NCBI GenBank assembly: GCA_000507305.1
Contig: DF239165.1
Location: 1-64,000, forward strand
DNA: 64,000 bases
Reading direction: 5' to 3'
Source of the DNA: Breviolum minutum Mf 1.05b.01
Taxonomy: Eukaryota; Sar; Dinophyceae; Suessiales; Symbiodiniaceae
Shown: one piece after another, positions 11,086-19,882 of the stretch
Position numbering within the stretch: position 1 is the stretch's first letter
Layout of the letters: the number at the start of each line of letters is the position of its first letter
Notes under the pieces: generated by a model
Seen by the model: only the letters and a program-made list of their open reading frames with translations
Database searches by the model: none
Told to the model about the DNA's origin: nothing
Translations under genes and position numbers: made by a program

Positions 11086-12227
11086 ATATGATCTATATAT
11101 CTATCATGAATCGATTTGAATGAATAAGATAGATCAAATATGATGAAATCATGAAATGAACTAGATAACCAATCGCTATGTAGGATATTTAGTGAAGATG
11201 TATAGATACACTATACATATGTCCCATGTATAAGTGCATGTTAAAATCCAGTTGTTAAACACGATCAAATGTTTTGCCCAAGCATGTTTGGCGGCTTTGC
11301 TGGAACTACAAACCATGCCTTGGCCAAGCCAACTACAAACTTGTTAAAGCGTCTACAAAATTCAGTCGTCAACTCATGAGGCCATGGTGATTACCAAACG
11401 ACGTGACGTTTACATTTGTTACATACTTTTTTTGATTCATCAACATTTTGAAAACGTGCACCTACTGATTCTTTACTTGCGTTTTTTGAGAAACATTTAG
11501 ATTCATATATATATATATATTTTGCTTGCCTTTAGGATCCTTGACCTTGAGTAAACAACATTGGACCAGCGGCAAGCGCTTTTCCCACCCACCAAACATT
11601 CATTGACCTATAAAAACCGACGCAGAAACGGTGGCTTGTTCATCAAATTCGCTGACCAAGAAATCCTGCTAGTTTAGGGTACGACCTTGAAATTTATATA
11701 ACATGAAACCTGAACTTGGAGGACAAAGACAATCGCCCATGTTTGCTATTGACGAACCAACTTTTCATCAAATGTTTCCTGGATTTTCCAAAGTGACACG
11801 GTTCTTAGGCAACTTACGTAAACCTTTCTCTTAGGTGGCAAACATCTTTCCCCTTCACCCTTAACAACAAACTCTCGTAAACTAACAGTGGCAATAGGAC
11901 ATGATCCATTTGAAGATCTATTTCCTCTTTAAGCCATGGATTAGAAGTTGAATTGATTGAAGTGTGGCATTTTCTTAGTTGCCAACTGTGGCTGAGTATT
12001 GATGACTTTCAAACGTCATGTCCAGAGCTAGGGGCAATTTCCCAATGGGGCTAGATATCGTTGGAGCTCAATGAAATCCCCAAAAACATCAAAGTTCACA
12101 TTACCCACACAAATTGAGTTGATCAAAGATGAAACTCTAGTGTTTTTGGGTATATGCAACAGTTTTTGATGTTTGATCCTCACATTTCAAAGGGATACTT
12201 CTTGATATATATATATATATATATATA

Positions 12228-12354
12228 TACCCTCCCTAAAACTAACAGTGAACCGCACCTTAAAATAGGCCTAAAGGCCCCCCCCCAAAAGGAGATTTGA
12301 ATCATCTTCCAACCATCCATTTTTAGGTGCGAACAGCTGTTAGTTTCAGGGAGG
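12228..12354. mobile_element. Family E TIR element
   Basis: It is bounded by ACCCTCCCTAAAACTAACAG and CTGTTAGTTTCAGGGAGG. It directly follows a (TA)n tract. Confidence 0.7.
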
Positions 12355-12493
12355 CTTTTTTAGTTCACTGAAACCTGGCAGCCCGCAACACAACCCGTTT
12401 TGGCCTAGGCTTCGGTCCCGGTCGCCCTCCGAGGCGGTGGCCTTTTTGGCGGTTGGGGGTGGGTTCCCGGGCCGTGGTGGTGAAAGAATACGA

Positions 12494-12607
12494 CTGTTGA
12501 TGGAAGAAATCCTGCACCACCTAAAAAAACAAAAAAACTTGTAAATACTATGGGATAAAACCTACCAACCTCAACTGGTTAGCCGGATTTCTGGTTGCCA
12601 TCAACAG
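12494..12607. mobile_element. Family D TIR element
   Basis: It runs from CTGTTGATGGAAGAAATCCT to GGATTTCTGGTTGCCATCAACAG. The right arm carries an extra GGTTG relative to the left, as in the copy at 17137-17272. Confidence 0.75.
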
Positions 12608-13182
12608 TAAGTCCACTTATAGGGGTTATAAGGTGATAACCCCAGATACCCATTTATTTATAGGTCATTTAAAGGGGTTATAACCTGTTTAGAACATGTG
12701 TCCTGAAAATTCCAATGGTTGATTCAGATAATTTTTGTCTGAAATACAGTAGTCCCTCTTTAGGGGACGTTTGTTAGTTTTCGGGCGTGTATGTTTTTTT
12801 TTGTGTGGGGACTCATACTGGATACTTTGGGAACCTAAAAAAAATGCATTTCTGGTACAATTTCTTTGATGGGCAATTTCCAGGTTTTTGAAGAATTGCA
12901 AACATCTTGGCAAACATCTATCTGAGAAATGTCTTATCAATAGATCTTAATTAAAATTCAGAATTGGGACTTCAATTTTTTAGGCCAAGGTTTGAAACCT
13001 ATCCATTTCATTTTTGATCTACGCTCATTCCAACAGAAAACGCCTCCAAAAAAAAGGCCATTGTGGCACTAATGCCAGGTATTTGTTTTCACAACAGCCA
13101 TGATCCAAAAAAAAACATTTGCATTAAATTAAAAACAACGGATCCCATTTTTTCCGTTCCCAGATACTCAAATGTAATGGTA

Positions 13183-13350
13183 TAGGAATTCCTACATTTA
13201 CCATACACAAATTAACCAAATGTAGGTAAATTTGCCATGCACAAATTAACCATTCATGTAGGTAAATATACCATACACAAATCATACCATTCATGTAGGT
13301 AAATTTACCATACAAATGAACCAAAAATCTAGGTAAATATACCATATATA
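13183..13350. repeat. Family K tandem array
   Basis: About four imperfect head-to-tail units of 35-45 bp each carry GTAGGTAAATWTACCATACA. Single palindromic family K pairs occur elsewhere (about 27745-27810, 34490-34535, 37325-37385, 41815-41875, 54925-54995, 60690-60770, 63165-63230), usually close to CATGGATCC. Confidence 0.6.
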
Positions 13351-13400
13351 TTGAGTGTCTGGGGTAAAACCCTCCCAAAAAAAACAATCCGCCCAGTCAG

Positions 13401-13499
13401 GGTTTGGTTAAGGTTTTTGGACTCCGTTGCGAAACCTGCCAGGGTTTAGAGCGGATGACCAAATTGCCACAACTCGAGGTGCGATTTGGGATGAAGCAG
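13401..13499 (+). CDS. Candidate exon, unrecognised protein
   Basis: A 99-nt exon of 33 codons in phase 0 reads VFGLRCETCQGLERMTKLPQ and then LEVRFGMKQ. Its donor GAAGCAG|GTGAGATGG is close to consensus. The acceptor CCGCCCAGTCAG is short on pyrimidines, so a later start is possible. The tail LPQLEVRFG faintly recalls the closing strand of a PDZ domain, but that is too little to name it. Confidence 0.5.
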
Positions 13500-13633
13500 G
13501 TGAGATGGAGGGAATGGGGCAAATTATAGCGACCTCACAATGACCACACCCAAAATGTAGCTGAGAACGGGAAATGCCCTTATTTCAAGAAAATCTATAA
13601 TTATAGGTTGGTGAAAGATTCTCCTTTTGCCAG
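13500..13633 (+). mobile_element. Family M intron-like element
   Basis: It starts at the donor GTGAGATGGAGGG and ends CTCCTTTTGCCAG. The distal half shares CGGGAAATGCCC and TAGGTTGGTGAAAGATT with the copies at 11007 and 42843. Confidence 0.45.
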
Positions 13634-13825
13634 AAGATATGCATTTTTGTTGAAACAATTTGAATCCAAATGGTGACCAAAGATTTGAAAAAAAAAACAG
13701 ATTGAAGAGTTTTTACTTGTTTTTGCATGTTCATTTGTTCATTTGTTATGTGATTGTTTTTAGGGTCTGACAGTCTGAACGAATGAATCATTTCTTTTGT
13801 GATTTTGTGTTTGGGGTCCCATCAG

Positions 13826-13903
13826 TCCCGTTGAAATGGACGGAAAAATGACGGGGATGATCAAAGCGTCATCGATCGCCTGGGGGCGAACCAGCTTGAA
13901 TGA
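13826..13903 (+). CDS. Weak candidate exon
   Basis: Between the acceptor GGGTCCCATCAG and the donor AATGA|GTAAAC the frame reads PVEMDGKMTGMIKASSIAWG. The phase does not match the previous candidate and no domain is recognised. Confidence 0.3.
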
Positions 13904-14269
13904 GTAAACTGACTATGTCTTCAACATTTAACTAAGCACTAGATACCTAGAGATTAGCCAAATATTTTTCAAGAGGTGTCGACATACACATTTTCCAAAG
14001 CACCATTTTTCGGGGATCCAGGTTGAATTTTTCACGGTAGAAAACCAAGTTCTTCCAAGTGGAATAAGGTTTCAAGAGCCAGTGCATAATGTATTGAAAC
14101 GTATGTAAACCAACGACCATTTGACTATTGATGCAGGGCTCCAATGTTATTTCTCACTTCACCAACTAACTTCGCAAAGCCAGGAAAAAACAAAAATCTG
14201 CAGCAGTTGAGTATATGATCAAGTTTTGGACATGTCTTGAATGTGTTTCTATAAAAAATCAATGAACAA

Positions 14270-14361
14270 CTGGGCGGTGGTTTCAAATATGTTTTTATTT
14301 TCATCCCTACCTGGGGAAATGATCTAATTTTTTTTTCAAATGGGTTGGAACCACCAACCAG
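14270..14361. mobile_element. Family A TIR element ending at a possible splice site
   Basis: It runs from CTGGGCGGTGGTTTCAAATA to GGTTGGAACCACCAACCAG. The right end is followed at once by an open frame (14362). Confidence 0.7.
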
Positions 14362-14456
14362 ACAATGCTCGGTTTGGTTATGTACGGAATCACCCGGTTA
14401 CCTTGCGGACCTTGTACGCCCGGGATATCACCTTTTTCAAGATGCTCAACTTCACC
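14362..14456 (+). CDS. Candidate exon after a family A element
   Basis: It reads NARFGYVRNHPVTLRTLYAR and then DITFFKMLNFT before a TAA. The start follows the family A end ACCAACCAG. No GT donor is available before the stop, so either the stop is real or a GC/GA donor is used. The - strand also offers a short exon (GDIPGVQGPQ with donor CGCAAG|GTAACC), so strand confidence is low. Confidence 0.35.
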
Positions 14457-14686
14457 TAAAAAACACATGGAGGTCAATCGAGCATCCTGCACCTTCCTTG
14501 ACATAGGAAACAACTTGTATATGCACATATGCATTTATAAATGTTTATATTGTACATATATTATTATATATTTACAGATTTGTATATTCCTATCTTATTT
14601 GTATTGCAAAATATGTACCTCTCGTTTGTTGGAAAACATGCGTCTCTATACTCACTGGCTGAAGCCCTTGGGCTCTTTTACCTCAG

Positions 14687-14766
14687 GTTCGGAGCCGTAG
14701 CGGATCGCCCAACTTTGGTCGTTTGAAACCCCGGAAAACGCCGTCGGAAACGGCCGTGAAACGGCC
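14687..14766 (+). CDS. Candidate exon, basic Ser/Arg/Pro-rich
   Basis: The acceptor GGGCTCTTTTACCTCAG and donor AACGGCC|GTGAGTTG are both strong. The reading is VRSRSGSPNFGRLKPRKTPS and continues ETAVKRP. The opposite strand is open for 38 codons with acceptor GAGCACATTTTCAG and donor CCTGAG|GTAAAA, so the island is probably exonic but its strand is uncertain. The + strand is preferred because neighbouring, better exons lie on it. Confidence 0.45.
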
Positions 14767-14936
14767 GTGAGTTGTTGTGCCGAATCACAGTGATACAACC
14801 TGAAAATGTGCTCCAAATTTACCGACTCCAAGAAATGTGTGAATTATATTATAGGCACCTTAAATGAAACCCAAAAGTGCCAATTTTAAGGTTTTTTTTT
14901 CAGCATAAGGGCCCAACATGATCTTTTTGAATTCAG

Positions 14937-15082
14937 ATTGGAAGAGTTTTAGGATTTCGGAATTCTACGACTTTGCCCGCAAATGTTTAGATCAATTTGT
15001 GGCTCCAGTTTTTTTGGGTCCCACCTTCCTAGAACGATTTGCCGCGGTTTCGGATGGAGAAAAATCCAAACGGCTTAACTAA
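14937..15082 (+). CDS. Candidate exon with in-frame stop
   Basis: After the acceptor CTTTTTGAATTCAG there are 47 open codons reading ISEFYDFARKCLDQFVAPVF and LGPTFLERFAAVSDGEKSKR, ended by TAA at 15080-15082. The residue mix is that of a folded protein, but I recognise no family. A short - strand alternative (acceptor CTGTTTTAG, donor AGGAAG|GTGGGA) gives LSRLDFSPSETAANRSRK. If + is right, this could be the end of a gene or of one splice form. Confidence 0.45.
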
Positions 15083-15337
15083 AACAGCTCTCCAAGTCAT
15101 TGGGTATGACTGAATTGAATTGTTTGCATATCGTTGAATTTTGAAAAAAACAATTCGACAAAGTTTGTATACTGAAGATATACTTCATGATTTACTTGAT
15201 TCGTGAGTTGTTTCATAGTAAAAACGGCAACCAACCGAATCATCCATAAAATCCACAACAAAACATCACCACATCATTTTGGAATTTCAACCCAACAACG
15301 CAACCCTTCCAAGCAAAAAACGTCATGAAAAAATCAC

Positions 15338-15451
15338 CGGGAATCCCATGATGCGAGCAACGAAATTTTCCCCGAGGTGTTCATGCACAACCTGGAGATT
15401 TGCGACACCATGAGGTCTGTCGGCAAAACCCATTTTTTCTAGCGGAATTTG
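15338..15451 (-). CDS. Candidate exon, strand uncertain
   Basis: On the - strand the acceptor TTTTTTTGTTTCAG and donor TTCCCG|GTGATT bound exactly 38 codons reading PLEKMGFADRPHGVANLQVV and then HEHLGENFVARIMGFP. The + strand also reads well over these bases (NEIFPEVFMHNLEICDTM with donor ATGAG|GTCTGT) but has no good acceptor. I list - because both splice signals are better. Most other exons here are +, so this would be an exception or a separate gene. Confidence 0.4.
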
Positions 15452-15501
15452 CTGAAACAAAAAAATGGTGGTCACCATATCTTTTCGCAAAAAAAACAAC
15501 A

Positions 15502-15603
15502 CCTGGTGATTCAAAGTGACCTTTTTGGGATGGTTAAGTGACCCTTTTAATGGGTTAAGTGACCTCCAACTAGGGGATGAAAAGGTCACTTTGAATCACC
15601 TGG
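15502..15603. mobile_element. Family F TIR element
   Basis: It is bounded by CCTGGTGATTCAAAGTGACC and GGTCACTTTGAATCACCTGG, a near-perfect palindrome, with TTAAGTGACC repeated inside. Copies or partial copies occur at about 40405-40495, 41020-41140, 45672-45764, 50970-51062, 52106-52209 and 63243-63350. Confidence 0.8.
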
Positions 15604-16706
15604 CATAGGATTTTTATGGATTTTTGATTTTTAGGGTTCCTGAAGATATGATTTTGTTGCCACAGAACCAAAATCCTATGGTTACATTGAAGCTCATTAA
15701 CATAGATGATGTTTTTCTTTTTGTTGTTCTCGAGTTTCCCATAGCTCTAAAGGGAACTTCTTATCAATTTCTTGGGTCAAAAATATGAAAGCCGAGGCCC
15801 CATGATGAGATCCCCAGATTTATTCAAAGGGTGTATTTGTTTTGGTGAGATCTGATCCTAAACTTATCATCAAACGGATCCCCACATTTTTTTGGGGGGG
15901 AATGGTCAGCTGATTTGACGCAAATTATGCTCATTTTTTTTGGGTTGTGGGCGATTGGATTAGGAGGAACACAACATTTTGACCCACATTCAATTTCCCT
16001 TTAGAATTGTTGGACCAATTTCATATTTGGAAAGGTTGGTTGGCAGGGTGGTTTTAGGGTGTTATTTCCTCTTCCAAGTGACCTTGTAAATAATATGGGA
16101 TTAACTACCAACCTCAACTGGTGCAGGATTTCTTCCATCAGCAGTATGCCCATATGTTTCATGTACTGTATGTAATGTTTACCTACATTTGGCTTAAAAA
16201 TTATGGTAAACGCATAGGCAAATATTCTGTACATGGAGCATTTGGGACGTAGGGGAAACCTTTCCTCCAAAAAATGAGCATCGGAGACAACAAACAAATA
16301 ACATCAAATAATCAAATAACATGAGTTGAATGCTGGTTAAAACTTTTGTTTTTTTCTATATAGGAGTTAAAGACCAGGCCCCTTTTTTGCGGGAATATTA
16401 TATAGCTATTTATAGCCTATAGCAATCTGCGAAAATGACCCAAGCAGCAAAATTGCTGAGTTTGGAAGTGCACTACTTGGAGGGCCATCAGTAACCCCCG
16501 TTTATAAGCCAATTGGGCCATTTGGAAAGGGAACAACCCTACTTAGGAGACTTACTAACCATGGTTACTATCCACTTACTTAGGTGGGATCATCCTCCAA
16601 GTAAGAACCACCCCCCAAACTATACTGTTGATGGTTCAGACATCCAAAAAAAACGCCTGTGCTGAAACCCTGTAAATCATGGTAGATAAACCTACCAACC
16701 TCATAG
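15604..16706. other. Intron-like stretch
   Basis: No exon is supported. It carries a partial family D element (about 16060-16145, right end GGATTTCTTCCATCAGCAG), a family C element (about 16475-16602: CTACTTGGAGGGCC ... GGGATCATCCTCCAAGTA) and the left end of another family D copy at 16624. Confidence 0.5.
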
Positions 16707-16862
16707 AAGTTTACAACCCCCCAGTTTGGCCTGGATTTTTTGTTGGTTACCTCCCCAACGAAAAGGAGCGTCAACGGGTGAACGGTCGGCTTCATGGCTG
16801 GTCAGTGCGGAGTTCCCAGGAGGTTGACGTCAAAAAGCGTCATCCCACGGTGACTTTTCTAG
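16707..16862 (+). CDS. Exon, unrecognised protein
   Basis: A 156-nt exon (2 + 51 codons + 1) reads VYNPPVWPGFFVGYLPNEKE, RQRVNGRLHGWSVRSSQEVD and VKKRHPTVTFL. It starts after CCTACCAACCTCATAG and ends CTAG|GTGGTGG, which is the left terminus of a family A element. Phase 1 at its end matches the start of the exon at 17773. The composition is hydrophilic with a Pro/aromatic N-terminal patch, and no domain is recognised. This is among the better-supported exons of the first gene region. Confidence 0.55.
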
Positions 16863-16925
16863 GTGGTGGTTTCAAATATTTTGTATTTTCAACCCTACTT
16901 GGGGAATCCAATTTGACTAATATGT
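16860..16925 (+). mobile_element. Half family A element
   Basis: The left end TAGGTGGTGGTTTCAAATAT and the core CCTACTTGGGGAATCCAATT are present, but no matching right end follows. It looks like a decayed or recombined copy and still supplies a donor site. Confidence 0.55.
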
Positions 16926-17136
16926 TTGTTTGTTTTTTATTTGGGCCGGAAAACTCAAGGTGAAACACTCACTTCCCCCAGTTTTGAAAACTTCCAAAGA
17001 AGGCGAAATGGATCATTTGTTGATCAATGGTTCGTCAATTTTTGCTGCAGAACAAAATACAACAAACCACAAGACTCAGAAGGAGCTTTTTACGGCCAAC
17101 GACAGTCAATCCTACAAAAACACAACCCGGAACATA

Positions 17137-17272
17137 CTGTTGATGGTTCAGAAAATCCCAAGGCCAACCAGATGTTTGGATGATCCCCTCCAAACCTTGT
17201 AAATAATATGGGAAAAAACCTACCAACCTCAACTGGTTGAGTTGAACCCGGATTTCTGGTTGCCATCAACAG
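17137..17272. mobile_element. Family D TIR element
   Basis: It runs from CTGTTGATGGTTCAGAAAAT to GGATTTCTGGTTGCCATCAACAG and includes the CCCAAGGCCAACCA module and the CTACCAACCTCAACTGGTT module seen in other copies. Confidence 0.75.
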
Positions 17273-17772
17273 CATGGTGTTTTTTTGCAGATGATCCAAC
17301 TTCGGAAGGTTGAAGTTAGGTAGCACTGTAGCAGCTGTAGCAGCTGTTTATACTGTTTATTAGGGTGTCCATGGGACTTAGTACATGGATGATAACGGGT
17401 ATATAAGATTATAATAGATTATATAAGTAGGTTGGATACTTCCCGTAAATAGCTTGTAAACAAAAGAACTTACGAACAAGTTACCATCACTTCCATGGAC
17501 ACCCTAGTAGAGGTGTCTTGATACATCCTTTGGTTCGCCAATGTTCTGAACGTCAACCAATGAATTGATTATGACCAATCAGCCTACCCTCCCTAACCTT
17601 CCGGAAACCCATACAAAATCAGATATATGATATATACTACTTATTATATATTAGATACAAACTACAAAAAAAACGCCCTCTACTGCCTGCTAAGGATGTT
17701 TGATAACTTCGGGTGGGAGGGCGTTTATTATCCTAATATCTTTCCCGTCCTGTATCTTTCGGCTCTTCTAAG

Positions 17773-17831
17773 GGGGGCCGCTGGCGCGAAGGTGCGGGCG
17801 TCGGAAGGGAGCAGTTACTGCCCCCCCCAAG
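17773..17831 (+). CDS. Candidate short GC-rich exon
   Basis: It is preceded by a very long pyrimidine tract ending CTTTCGGCTCTTCTAAG. The 59 nt read GPLARRCGRRKGAVTAPPK in the frame demanded by the previous exon and end at a GC donor (CCCAAG|GCTAGT). The base composition is sharply GC-richer than the flanks. The run of eight C bases makes the frame sensitive to sequencing error. Confidence 0.45.
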
Positions 17832-18933
17832 GCTAGTTAACAGTAGCAGGAATTCCCTATATACTTAAAAAAGATGTAAAACACACATCCTGGTGATGAC
17901 TCCCTTTTTTTTCTGGGGGTGGGGGGGGTAGACCTGAGATGATAGAGCCTGATTTTTTTTTGCCAGGAATTTTTAGGCCAACCACCATTTGTTCAGTGTG
18001 GATTCGGGCATTGTTAGTGTTTACGGGAGTGTTGGAGTTCAACTCCCAAGGAACAAGCAGCAAGCTAAATGGTGATGGCTCCAAATTCTGGTATTAAAGT
18101 TTTAAAGGAAGGGCAGATTTGGCAAAGTATCATGTTTGAGCACCCCAACAAAATCCCTGGAAGAATATCATGTAAATAATAAGTATATAATATAGCTAAG
18201 CTTGGTTCAATTTCACATCTACAGGATGATTATCATTTCAGGTTGGAGCTGGAAATCTGATATATGGTACTAATCATCGCCATGTTTAACTGGGGTAGTC
18301 TTGGAACATGCCCAATTATAGGCACTCCCGCCAGAAGGCAGTAAGACCCACCGAGTCACCTTTAAGTTTAAGTGAATTTAAAAGAACTAATAGATTTACT
18401 GTGTACAAGCAATCCAACTACATGGCCATTGCCCACGCCCCTTTCATACTCCAAGTCTGGTAGGTTAGTATAATATTTCAAAATAAAAAGACACCAAATC
18501 ACCATTTACCTACCGAAAAAATCCATTGGTGTTTTCGCAAGTTTACTCACAGTTTTTTTATTGAAGACTTTTGTTGGGGGAACCAACTTGGAGAATTTCC
18601 AGTAGTCACTGGAAACAGGTGAAGGTTATGAAGTTCTTGGAACCCTAGCGATGTTGCTATAGCCAGTAGCTTGGGGATATCGCGGCCGTAGCTTCAGAAG
18701 ACTTCCTAAGAAAATAAAGCCATAATAACCTATAAGTATCCTGAAATCCAAAAAAAAGAAAGGATTTCTGTTAGAAACAGGGGAAAAGGGGATCCGGTGT
18801 AAATGTTCCAGGGGGTTATGTTGGATGTTTTTAAGGCTCGACTCACCTGATAGTTTTTTCGGCCCCAAAGTCAGGTTTCCTTATCGTGAATCTGTCAATT
18901 AAAACTTCGGCGTGGACTGGGATCAATCATCAG

Positions 18934-19060
18934 CTTCCATCAAACGAAACCGGTTGTTTTCCAAGCAACGATTGTACAGCAGTGCTTGAAGGGGCGAATG
19001 AATCTGATGTTCAGTTTCACTTCAACCCAACCAACAGTCACTCCACGTTGGATGAAGCCG
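18934..19060 (+). CDS. Candidate exon, unrecognised protein
   Basis: It begins after GGATCAATCATCAG and reads LPSNETGCFPSNDCTAVLEG, then ANESDVQFHFNPTNSHSTLD. The donor GAAGCCG|GTCAGT gives phase 1, which the exon at 19411 completes. The frame stays open 17 codons past this donor before a stop. A - strand frame is open too but has weaker splice sites. Confidence 0.45.
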
Positions 19061-19410
19061 GTCAGTACATGGCTTGTTGTGTTGCCTTGAACAAATCTAC
19101 AACAGAATCTTGAGTGACTAACAGGGCCCATGATTCCAGGGAGTCTAATCCAAGCTACTTTATACTGCTGCATATGCTAGAATTATCTACAAGGTCAAAA
19201 TTTCTACCCAGAATCTTCCATGTACACAATTTCTATGGTAATTTCCATCCAGGGTTTTGTGGCAGACAGTATATTACAGATTCATCCTATAGATTTTGAA
19301 CAGATTTGTATGGCTCCTTTTTTGGTGGGGATCCCTCTTCCTTTTTCCAAAAAATAGACGCCAACCTTCACCACTGGCCATCTCACGATCCGCCATTCGC
19401 TTGTTTCCAG

Positions 19411-19477
19411 GTGAAACCAGCGAGGCTGGCAATTTCCGGCGGTCGAAATGGGAAAATTTGATGACCTTCCAACTCAG
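19411..19477 (+). CDS. Candidate exon, unrecognised protein
   Basis: The acceptor CATTCGCTTGTTTCCAG and the donor CTCAG|GTCGAG bound the reading ETSEAGNFRRSKWENLMTFQ. It starts in phase 1 as required by 18934-19060. It ends in phase 2, which would need the next exon to start at GAG|T or CCAG|A just inside 19883. A 140-codon - strand open frame (19274-19696) overlaps and is the main rival. Confidence 0.45.
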
Positions 19478-19882
19478 GTCGAGTGGTCCATGAATCTGAA
19501 ATGAGCTGTGTAGGATTGGTTGTACAAGTACTAGTTCTTTGTTGTTTTTTGTTGCAAAGATAAAGGGTTTATCTTGTTTTGGAAATCGAGGATGAAGAGA
19601 TACTGATTCAGGGTACTGTCCAAAGGGTATACTCATGGTAATCTTAGAATTAAGAACGCCCCTTTGCAAAAATTGGTGAATTTGGGCAACTTTCATCTGA
19701 TTTTTGCCACGTCTTTTCGCTGCAAAGCTTTCATCAACTGAAGTAGTTTTGTTTGCAAAACGATTCTAGGTGTAATACCGTGATGTCGATGTTAAGGTCC
19801 AAAGATGATGTTCAGTAGGTGGACAAAAATGACTAGGTTCTACCTGATTTCAAGTTTTGGGTCTTGGCCTTGATTCTCGCAG

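Larger units (their letters stand above)
11086..13400. other. Intron-like stretch
   Basis: It holds short AT-rich runs, a TA microsatellite (about 12202-12229), a family E element (12228-12354), a family D element (12494-12607) and family K tandem repeats (13183-13350). Short open frames at about 11253-11340 (FAQACLAALLELQ) and 11563-11670 (NGGLFIKFADQEILLV, then a stop) look protein-like but have weak splice signals, so I do not call them. Confidence 0.45.

Noticed and set aside
13124..13387. An 87-codon - strand open frame with repeated Leu/Tyr/Met segments
   Set aside because: It is the translation of the family K tandem array and has no coding support.
19274..19696. A 140-codon - strand open frame
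   Set aside because: It covers the + exon at 19411-19477, which has better splice signals and phase agreement with 18934-19060. I cannot exclude it entirely.
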